From NCBI GenBank assembly GCA_026545765.1, contig CM048839.1:55288677-55352676 (forward strand): a DNA stretch of 64,000 nt, written 5' to 3'. Each line of letters starts with the position of its first letter. Positions within the stretch are counted from its first letter, which is position 1. The translations under genes and the position numbers were made by a program. The DNA comes from Plantago major. Its lineage: Eukaryota > Streptophyta > Magnoliopsida > Lamiales > Plantaginaceae. Shown here piece by piece: positions 1-9,732 of the stretch. The notes beneath the pieces are model-generated. The model had not been told where the DNA came from. It did no database searches and was given only the letters and a program-made list of their open reading frames with translations.

Positions 1-780
1 CGGTTTGCCTTTACAAGAGAAAGTTAGCTACTTATAGTAATCTACTATAGACAGAAATCGAAAAGAAGAAAGAAAGAAGAAGAAAAGAGAAGCTTAGTCT
101 TTGATGTCTTCGTGTTGCTTCTAGGGTTTCCTCCTTCTAGGTGCCTGACGGCCAGCGGTTTGGGGTTTCACTTCCCCGAGGACTGGTTCTCTCTCAGGAG
201 AGCTGCCTTGAAAGTGGTGAATGATTATGAGACCCCAAGGGTCTTATTTATACTGAAAAATCCCTGCCCTGGCCGCCACATGTCATTAAGGAAGGTTTAG
301 AAAGGTGGGCTTTAGCTTGACAGGCCAGAAAAGCCTAAATCTAGAACTTTCTTCATGAATGCGGTTAAGTGTGCACCGCAGTCAGCCTTCTGCGGTCGAG
401 TGTCAACCGTAGTGGCTCGATATCTTCAGGTTTCTATCTGTTTTCATCGTTCTTCGATTTCGGGTTTCGTAACTTCGTTTACTCGAAAAGTGGTCTTCTA
501 CAATGTTGTAGCATCTTCAATTATGTTCATACTAATTGGTCACATGACATGTTTTGATATCTCGAACTCCGTGCAATGGCCAAATCAGCATATTTCCTTA
601 TTTTCACCAATTTCAGCTAAATATGACGTTTTGGCACCAGAAATCGTGCAATTCCTCAAAAACGCATGACCTACAAAATATACAAGAAGTTGGTAATTGG
701 CCATAATATGATGCAAATATTGAATCTTAGGCAAAAAATGAGGGTCTAAAAGCATGCAAAATCGCACATTTCATTGTCAC
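1..780 (-). repeat. Left arm of a large inverted repeat, LTR-like
   Basis: This stretch matches 1685-2460 in reverse orientation over nearly its whole length, with moderate divergence. Read on the minus strand it has a promoter-like TATAAATA near 246-253, followed by a leader ending in a GCCTTTACAAAAAG-like motif that is also found in the right arm. It looks like an LTR, but the two copies face opposite ways, so they are not the ends of one simple LTR element. The arm may continue beyond the window edge. The family is not identified, and no coding domain is recognisable in it. Confidence 0.6.
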
Positions 781-874
781 ATCAGATAGTGTATAAAGTA
801 GGAGATAGGTTTTCATTTAAGGGATGAAAAGATGAAGTTGAGACGGTCCAAAACGGAATGCGCGAAGATGAAAC

Positions 875-890
875 TGGGACGGAGGGAGTA
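875..890. repeat. Lone Stowaway-type MITE end
   Basis: The sequence GGGACGGAGGGAG followed by TA is the conserved terminus of Stowaway (Tc1/mariner) MITEs. I see no matching opposite terminus close by, so this is probably a broken copy or a junction scar between the inverted arm and the Helitron pieces. Confidence 0.5.
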
Positions 891-939
891 GATGATATGG
901 TGAACTATCTCCTATCAAATATTGATAGGGAACATCGTC

Positions 940-1130
940 ATGTAAGATGGGCTCATCACCACAAGTGGAATGAAAACCTTTTGGCTTGCGTTGATTACAT
1001 ATATTATATTTGCCTCAATGATATGCTTCCTAAGATTAGTAACTATGAGCCTTGTGCCATTTCATAACTCGGTAGTATGATCAATATTCCTCAAAAACAT
1101 TATCATACACTCAAACCGGAGGACGATCTT
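940..1130 (-). mobile_element. Helitron helicase fragment (middle part)
   Basis: The minus-strand translation reads HKIVLRFEC, then LRNID, NGTRLIVTNL and HIIEANII, and ends near FIP and MSP. This is the conserved stretch of the Pif1-like helicase of Helitron RepHel, around the motif normally written LLRNIDQ...GTRLIV. It has an internal stop (TGA where the family has a Cys or nearby codon before NGTRL) and no start, so it is a dead fragment. It lies downstream, in minus-strand order, of the helicase C-terminal fragment at 1425-1690. In the protein it should come first, so the two pieces are shuffled. Confidence 0.7.
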
Positions 1131-1424
1131 ATGCTTAGGGAATCCATAGCAATGAATTTTGTTGAAGAATCCTACAGTGAAAATTAATATATTTCTGGTG
1201 GGTCAAAAAACAGTACTATACTATGAGGATCCAAGTTTGTAAGATAACAAATATTTGGTTACAAAAATAATAGTTTTACAAAGAGTAACATCTAGTAAAT
1301 CGATGTTCGGCTTTACTTCATATGAAGGCATCCGTACATGTAAAAATATAAGGATATCTCTTAGTTACAATATATATTGAGAATCATAAAGCATTATTGA
1401 AACATATGTGTTAACTAATATATA

Positions 1425-1690
1425 TGATAAAATACATTTACCTCATAATTTATGAAAACTTCTTTGTAAACCAGGTTGGTTGTCGTGTCGTACGTCTTAC
1501 CTTCAATATCACATATGAGTACTTTCAGTCCATTTCTACTTGTAACTCTAGAGAGAGCAACATACAGTTTTCCGGGGCTGAATACAGCAGAAGATAGGTA
1601 GAGACTGACATGAGAGAGGGACTCTCCCTAACTTTTATTTATCGTCATTGGACGGATATATGAAACTGTCTCTGATGTGACAACGAAATG
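1425..1690 (-). mobile_element. Helitron helicase fragment (C-terminal part)
   Basis: The minus-strand translation contains MTINKS, then a stop where the family has the Q of SQGQ, then YLSSAVFSPGKLYVALSRV and GLKVLICD. This is the terminal helicase region of plant Helitrons (INKSQGQ...YVALSR...). An intron-like or spacer sequence and the second helicase piece follow at 1130-940. Non-functional. The whole piece sits between the two arms of the inverted repeat. Confidence 0.75.
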
Positions 1691-2460
1691 TGCGATTTTA
1701 CCTACTTTTTGACCCTCGTTTTTTGCCTAAGATACAATATTTATATCATATTATGGCCAATTACCAACTCCATGTGTATTTTGTAGGGCGTGATCGCGTT
1801 TTCGAGGAATTACACGATTTCCGGTGCCAAAACGTCATATTTCTGCGAAATCGAGGATAATAAGGAAATACGGTGATTTGCCCGTACACGGAGTTCGATG
1901 TGTCAAACCATGGAATGTGACCAACCGATGCGAAGATAATTAAAAATGCCACAACATTGTAGAAGACCACTTTTCGAGGTAACGAAGTTACGAAGCCCGA
2001 AATTGAAGAACGAAGAAAACAGAAAGGAACCTGGCAAAATCGACGTTCTGCGGTCACCTGACCGCAGAAGGGCAACTACGGTCACCTGGTGATCGCAGTG
2101 ATGGGAACTCTGTAGATTTTAGGCCTTTCTGAGGCCCGTCAGGCTAGAGCCCGCCATTCTAACCTTCTTTATACACAATGGATGGTTGATACACGAATTT
2201 TATAGTATAAATAAGACCCTTGGGGTCTCATAATCACACACCGGCAATCAAAAGCAGCTCTCTTGAGAGAGAACCAATCCTCGGGGAAGTGAAATCCCAA
2301 AATAGCAAAACCCTGGCCGTCAGCAACATCAAGAAGGAAGCACAAGCAGCACAAAGACATCAAAGACTAAGCTTTCTTTTCCTTCTTGATATTTTCGATT
2401 CTTCCTGTGTTAGTTTACTGTGACTATGAATAGCTAAACACTTTTTGTAAAGGCGAACCG
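1685..2460 (+). repeat. Right arm of the large inverted repeat, LTR-like
   Basis: Inverted counterpart of 1-780. On the plus strand it carries TATAAATAAGACCC at about 2205-2219, a leader rich in short purine runs, and TTTGTAAAGGCGAACCG at the end, mirroring the first bases of the window. Promoter-like structure followed by a leader is typical of LTRs. No gene is recognised in it. Confidence 0.6.
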
Positions 2461-2799
2461 CCGAAACTCTGCTATGCTATTCTTTTATATATCGTGATAT
2501 ATTAATGTATTGATTATTAAACGTAATTCTTGATTTTACAACTCTATACGTCCTGACTCTCTTTATTTACTTGCGTATTTATTGAGATACTAGAAGGGTC
2601 CATTATTAAGGCACTAGTTGAGGTATTCAATTTATTGTTATCTTGTCTGGGAATGTGGCGTGATGAACTGTTGATGTGACACAACAGTTTATTGAACTGA
2701 GTGGGGGTGCTGGTATCGACTGCGCCTTGGTATTTAACATTATGCCCCACCGACGTTAGAGGCAATAGAGTAGTCTGATAATCCGAAAGTTGGGAATAG

Positions 2800-3060
2800 C
2801 ATAGTAAGAGCTAGGTCGGGGATCCTTTACACTTTCCCACCCATTGATAACAAAACTGTTAGAATTCAACTGCTATATAATCTATTTGTCTGCTATCTGC
2901 ATGCAAAACGCGTTCGTTGCTTGTTTGTTCCTATGCTAAGTGTCCGTGCAGAACGACATCCCGAGTCAACTTTCCGCTATTCTGTGGATTTGTGGACTTC
3001 CGACGTAATATAAATTTAATCTTTGACTGTATTTAGGGGTTGCAGGCATTACAACGATAT
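2800..3060 (+). repeat. Second inverted-repeat pair, left arm
   Basis: The segment from GGGGATCCTTTACA to TAATATAAATTTAA is repeated in reverse orientation at about 4560-4850. Shared blocks include TTGTTCCTATGCTAA and CGACATCC. The pair encloses Helitron and Copia remnants. Its unit is unclassified and may be another LTR remnant. Confidence 0.55.
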
Positions 3061-3117
3061 TAAAACTCCTGAGTGCACATCAATCTCCTATCAAAACTTA
3101 GAGGAAAATTTGTCTCA

Positions 3118-3300
3118 TCAGATGGGCTCATCACCATCCTAGGGATGATTACCTTTTGACCGACATTCATTCCAGATATCATTCTTGCTTCTATAATATG
3201 TTCCCCGGATTAGTTACTAATAAGCCTTTTTCCATTGCACAACTCAGAAGCCTGGTCAATACTCCTCAAAAGCATGATCATGCATCCAACCATAAGCAAT
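3118..3300 (-). mobile_element. Helitron helicase fragment, second copy
   Basis: The minus strand reads LLRSIDQASELCNGKRLI, then a stop, then GEHIIEARMISGMNVGQKV and IPRMVMSP. This is the same helicase segment as 940-1130 and is closer to the family consensus, so it comes from another copy. It has one internal stop and no flanking helicase sequence. Non-functional remnant. Confidence 0.75.
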
Positions 3301-3439
3301 ATTCTATGATTAGGTAGGCCCGACCAAGTAATAGTGTTCAAGAATTATACCGATAATAATTCCACCAGTTCACTGTCTATATCCCCAGTCTTACTTATGC
3401 TATCAGCACTCAAGTACTCGACATAATCACCATCATGTC

Positions 3440-3880
3440 GAAAATGTTACTCACCAAACTGAGCGTCTTGAGTTATATAAATATGCCATGTATCCGGATG
3501 CAAATACCTAAAACCTTTAAATCGAGCATTGAAGCCGAGAATGCAAGGAAGGCATCTTGGTACAAATTTATTGGAGACATAATCGTGTAAGCATGGGTAA
3601 ACTCGACACCCAAATGTTCGAAAATTATCATTACTTGGTGACACACCAAAACCAGCTTCATAAGGAGAAAATTTATTTAGAACCTTACTTGGGAGGTGAT
3701 TAATAATATAGACTGCAGTTGCAAAGGCATTAAACCAAAATTTCTTAGTAAGCGAAACTGGAATAGCAAAGCCAGGCCAGGCATTGTGACATGACGATGT
3801 TTACGCTCAGCCATGCCATTTTTTTCACAAGAGTATAGAGGCAAGATAAGTGATGTTGAATGACCATTCTGCATAGAAGA
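3440..3880 (-). mobile_element. Copia-type integrase fragment (fossil)
   Basis: Minus-strand translations show the end of a Ty1/Copia integrase core (a GMAERKHRHV-type motif followed by the typical hydrophobic stretch and INHLPS-like residues) and then the FGCRVYPCL...LGFN...GYR-like region that follows it. It is a short, broken, old fragment without recognisable LTRs of its own. It lies between the inverted arms 2800-3060 and 4560-4850. Confidence 0.75.
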
Positions 3881-4099
3881 GTTTGATAATGATGAATAGT
3901 AAACTCTGCACCCCCTTACCTTTGGAAAATCTTAATGCAGCAGGAGAATTGATTTTCAACAAATGACAAATATGTCATAAGCATCATAAATTTCATTGGA
4001 AATATCCAAGAAAACCGAGAATGCTCGTCAACATATATAATATAATATAATAGCGGAAACCATCCATAGAAACAGTAGGCCCAGACCCCAAATATGATA

Positions 4100-4348
4100 C
4101 TCCCTCCGTCCCGCAGAACTCATATATTTGCCAATTTTAACCGTCCCACAGAACTTCATACATTACTTAAAAAGGAAGCTACCTCGCACCAAACAAATAA
4201 TAAACAATCTCAACTTTATACACAAATTACACATTTTGCCACTTAAGTACACTTTTGTCCACTTTTTTCATACTTTATCATTACTTTAACTTTTCGCATA
4301 AAACTGCGCGCCAACCGTAATGTTTGAAGTTCTCCGGGACGGAGAGAG
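4100..4348. mobile_element. Stowaway-type MITE
   Basis: A 249-bp element starts CTCCCTCCGTCCCG and ends CGGGACGGAGAGAG, which are inverted repeats of each other with few mismatches. TA dinucleotides at 4098-4099 and 4349-4350 fit the TA target preference of the Tc1/mariner superfamily. No coding capacity. Confidence 0.85.
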
Positions 4349-4559
4349 TAGTGAATTATATGCAACATAGAATCAATTCGTTTATCATTGGCCAAAAACG
4401 GAGTTTATGACTTTTAGCTAACTGACAAACTTAACAAGTGGTAGGATTCACTAAAACAGACAAAACCGATAAAAAGCCATATGAGTACAAAAATGAAATG
4501 ACAGATGAACTAACATGCTAATGTGCACTTGAGAATTTAATAATCGATGTATCCATGTT

Positions 4560-4850
4560 TTTCCTAAACACACGTAAATATTTAAATTTATATTAAGTCG
4601 GAAGCCTACAAATCTACAATAGCAGAAAGTTTACTCCGGATGTCGTATCCATGGACATTTAGCATAGGAACAAGCAATTAAGACACGTATTTTGATGCGA
4701 AAACAGTGAACGGGAAGATTTTGAAAGCGTTTGAATTCGTAAAGCATGCAGAATATCGTAAGTAAATTGGTTTTGTAATCAATGATTTAAAAGATGTAAA
4801 GGATCCCCAACCTTCCCCGTACTGTACTATTCATGATTTACTTGGTAATA
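4560..4850 (-). repeat. Second inverted-repeat pair, right arm
   Basis: Reverse-orientation partner of 2800-3060. On the minus strand it reads GGGGATCCTTTACATC, then TTGCTTGTTCCTATGCTAA, CGACATCCGGAG and TAATATAAATTTAAA. Divergence from the left arm is clear but the order of blocks is kept. The rest of 4350-5126 is AT-rich sequence in which I recognise no gene. Confidence 0.5.
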
Positions 4851-5126
4851 GAATACGTATCCCCCTAAACCAGCAACAGGGTGACACGCTGTGAGGATCA
4901 AGACGCGATCAATACAAAACGCCCCTATTATGACCAATGGAATGCTATCTGTCACCTAACAAACCACAATGCCTCTTTTCAGACAAGCTATACTTTCCTG
5001 TATAACTCTACCTATACCTAATGAATAGGACACTAAGGTACCTCGCAAAGAGAGTCGAGCGAATAAAGATGCCAATACGGTTTATATCTAAAACTAATTC
5101 ATCAATATAAACTTGTTCATTATAAT

Positions 5127-5654
5127 TGTAACGACCCGAACCACTAATGGGTCGAGCCTCGACCCTTTGGATCGGTGCGGTTACGCATTGGCAGCTCTCC
5201 GGATGATATGTTGGCCCCACTGTACCAACACATGTCCTTTCCCACGCACTTTATCCTCACTCGTACGCGAACCGGGATACTTCCCAGTTGGTCACCCACC
5301 CTAGGATTCTTAACTCTAGAGTTCTTATAGGTGATTCCCGAAAAGAAAGGTGCACCTTGTTAGTATGAGTAGCATTCTCAATCCCTTTAACCTCTTTGGA
5401 CTTAATTTGAAACTTTTGTGTGACATCCCGCCACACCATGGTCCAATTTGGCCACTGTCTCAACGTATCTTTTTCCGCACTTTGTCACACTTCGTCTGAC
5501 TGGAGACTTCTCAGTTGGTCTCCCACCCTAGGATTCTTAACTCTAGAGTTCTTATAGGTGATTCCCGAAAAGAAAGATGCACCTTGTTAGTATGAGTAGC
5601 GTTCTCAATCTTTTTAACCTCTTTGGACTAGATTTGAAACTTTGGGATGTTACA
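5127..5654 (-). mobile_element. Cassandra-like 5S-derived LTR pair, head-to-tail (fossil)
   Basis: Two related units, 5654-5421 and about 5427-5127 on the minus strand, abut and share the TGTCACA at their junction. Each begins TGTAACATCCC or a near variant, and the outer end is CGTTACA. Both contain a stretch close to 5S rRNA (AGAACTC...AGTTAAG, then a C-box-like CTAGGGTGGGTGACC...TGGGAAGT in one copy). This is the hallmark of Cassandra TRIM retrotransposons, whose LTRs carry a 5S promoter. No internal domain remains. Old and non-coding. Confidence 0.65.
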
Positions 5655-5750
5655 ATATTAGAGTTAATTTGTTTAAACAACTTGAAAATCCCCATAAATA
5701 AAACATAATTAACTAATCTTAATAAAAGGCCATTTTGACTTATCTCGGAT

Positions 5751-5809
5751 GTTGTAAAAGACATTAAATCATCAGAGTTTAATGTTGTAAAAGACATTAA
5801 ATCATCAAT
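5751..5809. repeat. 33-bp tandem duplication
   Basis: GTTGTAAAAGACATTAAATC and its neighbours occur twice, starting at 5751 and 5784. Non-coding. Confidence 0.8.
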
Positions 5810-5828
5810 GCATAAATTATTAAATTTT

Positions 5829-6075
5829 AAGTCGAAAATTAAGAAAGCTTATATCATAAAAGCGAAGCTCTGAGCTCTCAGAGCGCGCACTCTGAATCTT
5901 TTTTATGTGATTTAGGATGAGCAATATACCAGACAAAAATATAAGTAAATATAAGTCGAAAATTAAGAAAGCTTATATCATAAAAGCGAAGCTCTGAGCT
6001 CTCAGAGCGCACTCTGAATCCTTTTTATGTGATTTAGAATGAGCAATGTACCAGACAAAAATATTAGTAAATATA
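5829..6075. repeat. 124-bp tandem duplication
   Basis: Two nearly identical units start at 5829 and 5953 with AAGTCGAAAATTAAGAAAGC. Each contains the partly palindromic AGCTCTGAGCTCTCAGAGC. Only a few differences separate the units, so the duplication is fairly recent. It lies about 300 bp downstream of the BPC stop codon and may fall in or near its 3' region. The remainder of 5655-6372 shows no other feature. Confidence 0.85.
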
Positions 6076-6372
6076 AAAACAGCTTGAAGTACTATAAATA
6101 TGTATATCTCAAGAGTCAAGATTTATCCCAAGTAAAGAAAACTACAATTCTACCCTCTTGCCAAAAGATAGTTCCTATGAATCAAAGACAATGAATATGA
6201 CATTACGGCCTGGTTCATGGAATTATGAGAACCCAAAATGTCTAAAACTGAGAACAACTATGATGAACATAAAATTTCAGGGACAGCAAAGTACCATGGA
6301 AACCTCTGCACAAGAGGTCAGAGCTTATATACATGGAAAATGGACCCGATTGCAGATGAGACACGACTGAAT

Positions 6373-7221
6373 TTACCGGATTATAACAAACTTGTTGGTG
6401 CCGTGTTTAGCCCAGTAACTCTTCAGGTCAATTGGATTAGCAAAATTATAGCATTCCGAAGCAAGTTTTTCCAGCACCTTCTTAAAAGCCCCCTGGCTCA
6501 TCTTTCGTCCAGCAATTCTTGCTCCACGTCTTTTGCTGCTCATAGGCAAAGGGTACATTGATATGGTTGTGGTACAACAAGCAGACTGCCAACCCCCACA
6601 CCCCCATCTATAACACTGCTGAGACGTACCTGTGCAAGAACAAACCGGAATAGGTATGCCAGATATATCCATGTCAATACCATTTATTACAATATCAGAG
6701 TTCCGTTTCACAGTTTTGGCACGGTTAGCCTGAACTGATGAGTTGCACTCCTCCTTTGGTTTTCTTGGCTTTTTCACTTTCGCCGCTTTTGGCAAAATAG
6801 ACGAAGCTGCCCGTTTTTTGGTATTTGTACCTTGCTTCTTAATGCTTGACTCTCCAATGCTTGATTGAGTTTCTTTGGTATCAGGATGGTGAAGCATCGG
6901 CACAGAGTTATGTGATGCAGAAGGTTCAGCAAGAACTGGATTATAAGGGTTCCCTGGAAACATATGGAGGAACTTGTCCCTGTTATTTATCCAGGTATCT
7001 CTCACGTAGTCCATGTGTGTGACCGGTGGTTCAGTAACCAGGCAATCACGTGGATTGAAGGAACCATTGGGTGAAACCATTAACGGATAATCACGGCCGG
7101 GAAGGAAAGGTTTTGTATCTTGCTCATCGATAGAGGACACAGATGACATGAGTTGAAGACCGAGGTTCCCCTTACGCGGAGGCTCATAATAACCCCAGTT
7201 CCTCAAGCTGTCTTCGTCCAT
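6373..7221 (-). CDS. BPC: BASIC PENTACYSTEINE (BBR/BPC) class I transcription factor
   Basis: Nuclear transcription factor of the plant-specific BBR/BPC family, which binds GA/CT-repeat elements and recruits Polycomb-type repression (family knowledge). The 282-residue product has the class I N-terminus (MDEDSLRNWGYYEP, then KGNLGLQLM and KPFLPGRD), a Lys/Arg-rich nuclear-localisation stretch at about 129-175, and the C-terminal DNA-binding domain at about 179-282. The five-cysteine signature falls at Cys194, 196, 203, 208 and 215/216, followed by WQSACCTT, a basic RRGARIAGRKMS segment and the terminal GTNKFVIIR. Length matches Arabidopsis BPC1-3 (about 280). The single coding exon starts at the ATG at 7221, just after a predicted 5' UTR intron. 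No damage seen. Class I could be BPC1, 2 or 3; paralogue identity is not resolved. Confidence 0.97.
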   Translation of the reverse strand: MDEDSLRNWGYYEPPRKGNLGLQLMSSVSSIDEQDTKPFLPGRDYPLMVSPNGSFNPRDCLVTEPPVTHMDYVRDTWINNRDKFLHMFPGNPYNPVLAEPSASHNSVPMLHHPDTKETQSSIGESSIKKQGTNTKKRAASSILPKAAKVKKPRKPKEECNSSVQANRAKTVKRNSDIVINGIDMDISGIPIPVCSCTGTSQQCYRWGCGGWQSACCTTTISMYPLPMSSKRRGARIAGRKMSQGAFKKVLEKLASECYNFANPIDLKSYWAKHGTNKFVIIR

Positions 7222-7226
7222 ATAAA

Positions 7227-8278
7227 CTACAGATCAAGCCAAACAACAATACGTTATCAAGCCATCATCCCAATCCCATTTACCTATGCGAAATTCTTAG
7301 GGAAAAAAACAGTTAAGAACCACACCACCACAACAAAGTGTTGAACAAATTCCCCAAATTTACACATTATTCGCAAAGGAGATTTTATTAACACCAAACA
7401 CACATTCCCCCATTTTATGATACAACAAGTTCATCTCATCTAAAAGCTCGAACTTGTATGGAAATGTGTAATCTAGCCTTTCAAATTTATTCTCCAATAC
7501 TTTACACATTAAGGGCAATAGAGAATTTAATATAAGATCACGAATTCACGAACACCATATTACACATTGCCCCGATTCAGACATTATAACCAAACACCGC
7601 CATTCATATTCGGGAGCTGCGAATTTTAGGATGAAAAATAATTATACAAACAGATCAAGAACATCATGTTGGTAAATTTAACAAGTGATGAAAATCTGAA
7701 CATGAGAAAATAACAACGAATGCAGATAATTAGCATAAACTGTCCGATTATGATCTATGATTTAAATTAAAATGAACGCAATGAATAAATCCAATTCCAA
7801 ATCTACAGATTGTTTACCCTACAAATTACGATAGCAAATGCACATTTACAGAAAAATGAAATAGCAACAGGATCTGAAGATAATCACTCAAATCAAACGG
7901 ATCGCAACAACAAATTCAAACCCATTACAAACTATCGAAAAAAACAAAATTAAATTAGAAAAACAAGTGAAAAAGGAGATTCCTGCAGAAAAGGTGCAAT
8001 CTTTGCAAATTGCAATCAGAAAACAGATCTGAGATACATATATGGCAAGAAATGAGAACAGAGATAACAGATCGGCAATGATAAAATACAAGAGAGCAAA
8101 TCTGAAAATAAAAGTATTAGAAGTCACATTGAATTCAAATTTTCGTTTGGGGGAAATGGAGCCATATCTATTGTTCTTGAATTGTATATGTACTCTGATA
8201 AGGAAAGAGAAAAGGGGAAAGTGCAGATAAATTAGATTTAGTTTAATTGAGATAGGGAGACAAAGAGAGAGAACTTAC
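7227..8278 (-). other. Intron in the 5' UTR of the BPC gene
   Basis: On the minus strand a good donor (AA|GTAAGT at 8278) lies about 1.05 kb upstream of the ATG, and an acceptor (GATCTGTAG at 7227) lies six bases before it. This removes about 1052 nt of AT-rich, gene-free sequence from the leader. A 5' UTR intron is common in this gene family. Splice sites are inferred from sequence only. Confidence 0.65.
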
Positions 8279-8400
8279 TTGTGGGCAATCAGCTCTTTTT
8301 AGGTTTTTTTCCTTCTGGAGAGAGGAGAGAGAAACAGGAAAGAGAAGATAGAAACAGAGAGAGACAGACAGACAACTTCCTCAAAGCTTAGCAAAGAGAG
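8255..8400 (-). promoter_or_regulatory. GA/CT-rich leader and promoter-proximal region of BPC
   Basis: The plus strand is packed with GAGA runs (AGGAGAGAGAAAC, ACAGAGAGAGACAGACAGAC), read as CT repeats on the gene strand. They sit in the first, non-coding exon or just upstream of it. GA repeats are the known binding site of BPC proteins, so self-regulation is plausible. That is inference. Confidence 0.5.
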
Positions 8401-8654
8401 ATCCTATCATCAAAAATCAAATCCTACAAATAAATCAAACCCATAACAAACAAGGGAGGACTTAACTTTACACAAACACCCCTCATCTTTTTCGAATATA
8501 CTAAAAATTAAAAGTGTCCTGGAGACTATGAGAGTTTATGAGAGCCCTTCATAATATATAAACATATACAATTAGACAAGACTTGCTTTTTTTTCTTTTT
8601 TGCATATTTTTTAATTAATTCTATATTGATTTTTTGCTTTTTTTAATTAATTCT

Positions 8655-8692
8655 ATATTTCCAGTTTTTTATTTTTTTTATTTTACAAATTG

Positions 8693-8727
<35 letters not shown>

Positions 8728-8870
8728 TTCTATTTTTTTTTTGTTTTTGCAAATTGAAAAGTTACTTATAATTTTGCAAATTGAAAACTTTAATTTACTT
8801 TTGTCATTTATTTATTTAAAATGAAAACTAAAAGTTAAATTTAACGAAAATTCGAGAAATTAAACGACAA
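8655..8870 (+). repeat. Left inverted repeat of the MULE
   Basis: An AT-rich block contains a (TA)n microsatellite at about 8697-8724, then GCAAATTGAAAAGTTACTT and CATTTATTTATTTAAAATGA. The same blocks in the same order occur in reverse at 19725-19935. It lies just beyond the 3' end of the transposase gene. The flanking 8400-8655 has no recognisable gene. Confidence 0.7.
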
Positions 8871-9732
8871 ACGATTTCATTGCAAAATGAATTTTGACTC
8901 ATTACACTATAAATACGCAACATAACATATTGAAAACTTAAGCTTAATATGATTTCACTACAACGAAAACTATTGACGTAGCCGAACGGCATAATGTTGC
9001 ATCCAATGCCTTGTTCTTTCATCTATTTGATGTTGCCAGGTTGGCCATAGTGGTGGAAGTGGACATTCACGGCCAACGCGCAGCCTAATGTAGTGACCGC
9101 CATTGACAAACCCGACTGTCCACTCTTCGTCTGCCGGTGGAGGGTCCGGAGATGCTGACTCCATGTCTGTACGACATTCCAACACTACAAAAAAAACCAG
9201 TTTTAGCAACGGAATAATCCGTCGCTAAAACTGGACCGATCCGTCGCTAAATCCTTAGCGACGGATAATACCCCGTCCCCAAACAATGCGTCGCAATGTT
9301 TTTTAGCGACGGATAATGGATCCGTCGCTAAATAACGACGCACTGGCGACGGATTAATCCGTTGACCGATTAAATCGCATTGGCGACGGATTACGTAATC
9401 TCTAATTAGAGGCGGGGTTTATGACGAAAATAATTCCGTCGCTAAATTCACGAACTAATCCGGCTTAGTTCGATTGGTATTTAGCGACGGAATTTATATG
9501 TTTTAGCGACGGACATAATTCCGTCGCTAAATCTACTGTTTTGAAATTTTTTTTTTTTTAAATATTTCTTTTTCACCTGTTTTTTCACATAATATAGTCA
9601 TAGATAATATACCCGAAACAATTAAATTGCATTAATATATCCGAAACTATATAAATTATCTACAAATAATCCGAAACAAGAATTAGAAGGTGAAATAGTG
9701 TCAAATTATCCATAACAAGTCTGATGTAACTA

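Noticed and set aside
5127-5654. A working 5S rRNA gene
   Set aside because: Only parts of the 5S sequence are present, with an internal gap, and they sit inside LTR-like units.
7888-8230. Open frames on both strands at 7888-8230
   Set aside because: Within the predicted 5' UTR intron of BPC, biased AT composition, no family match.
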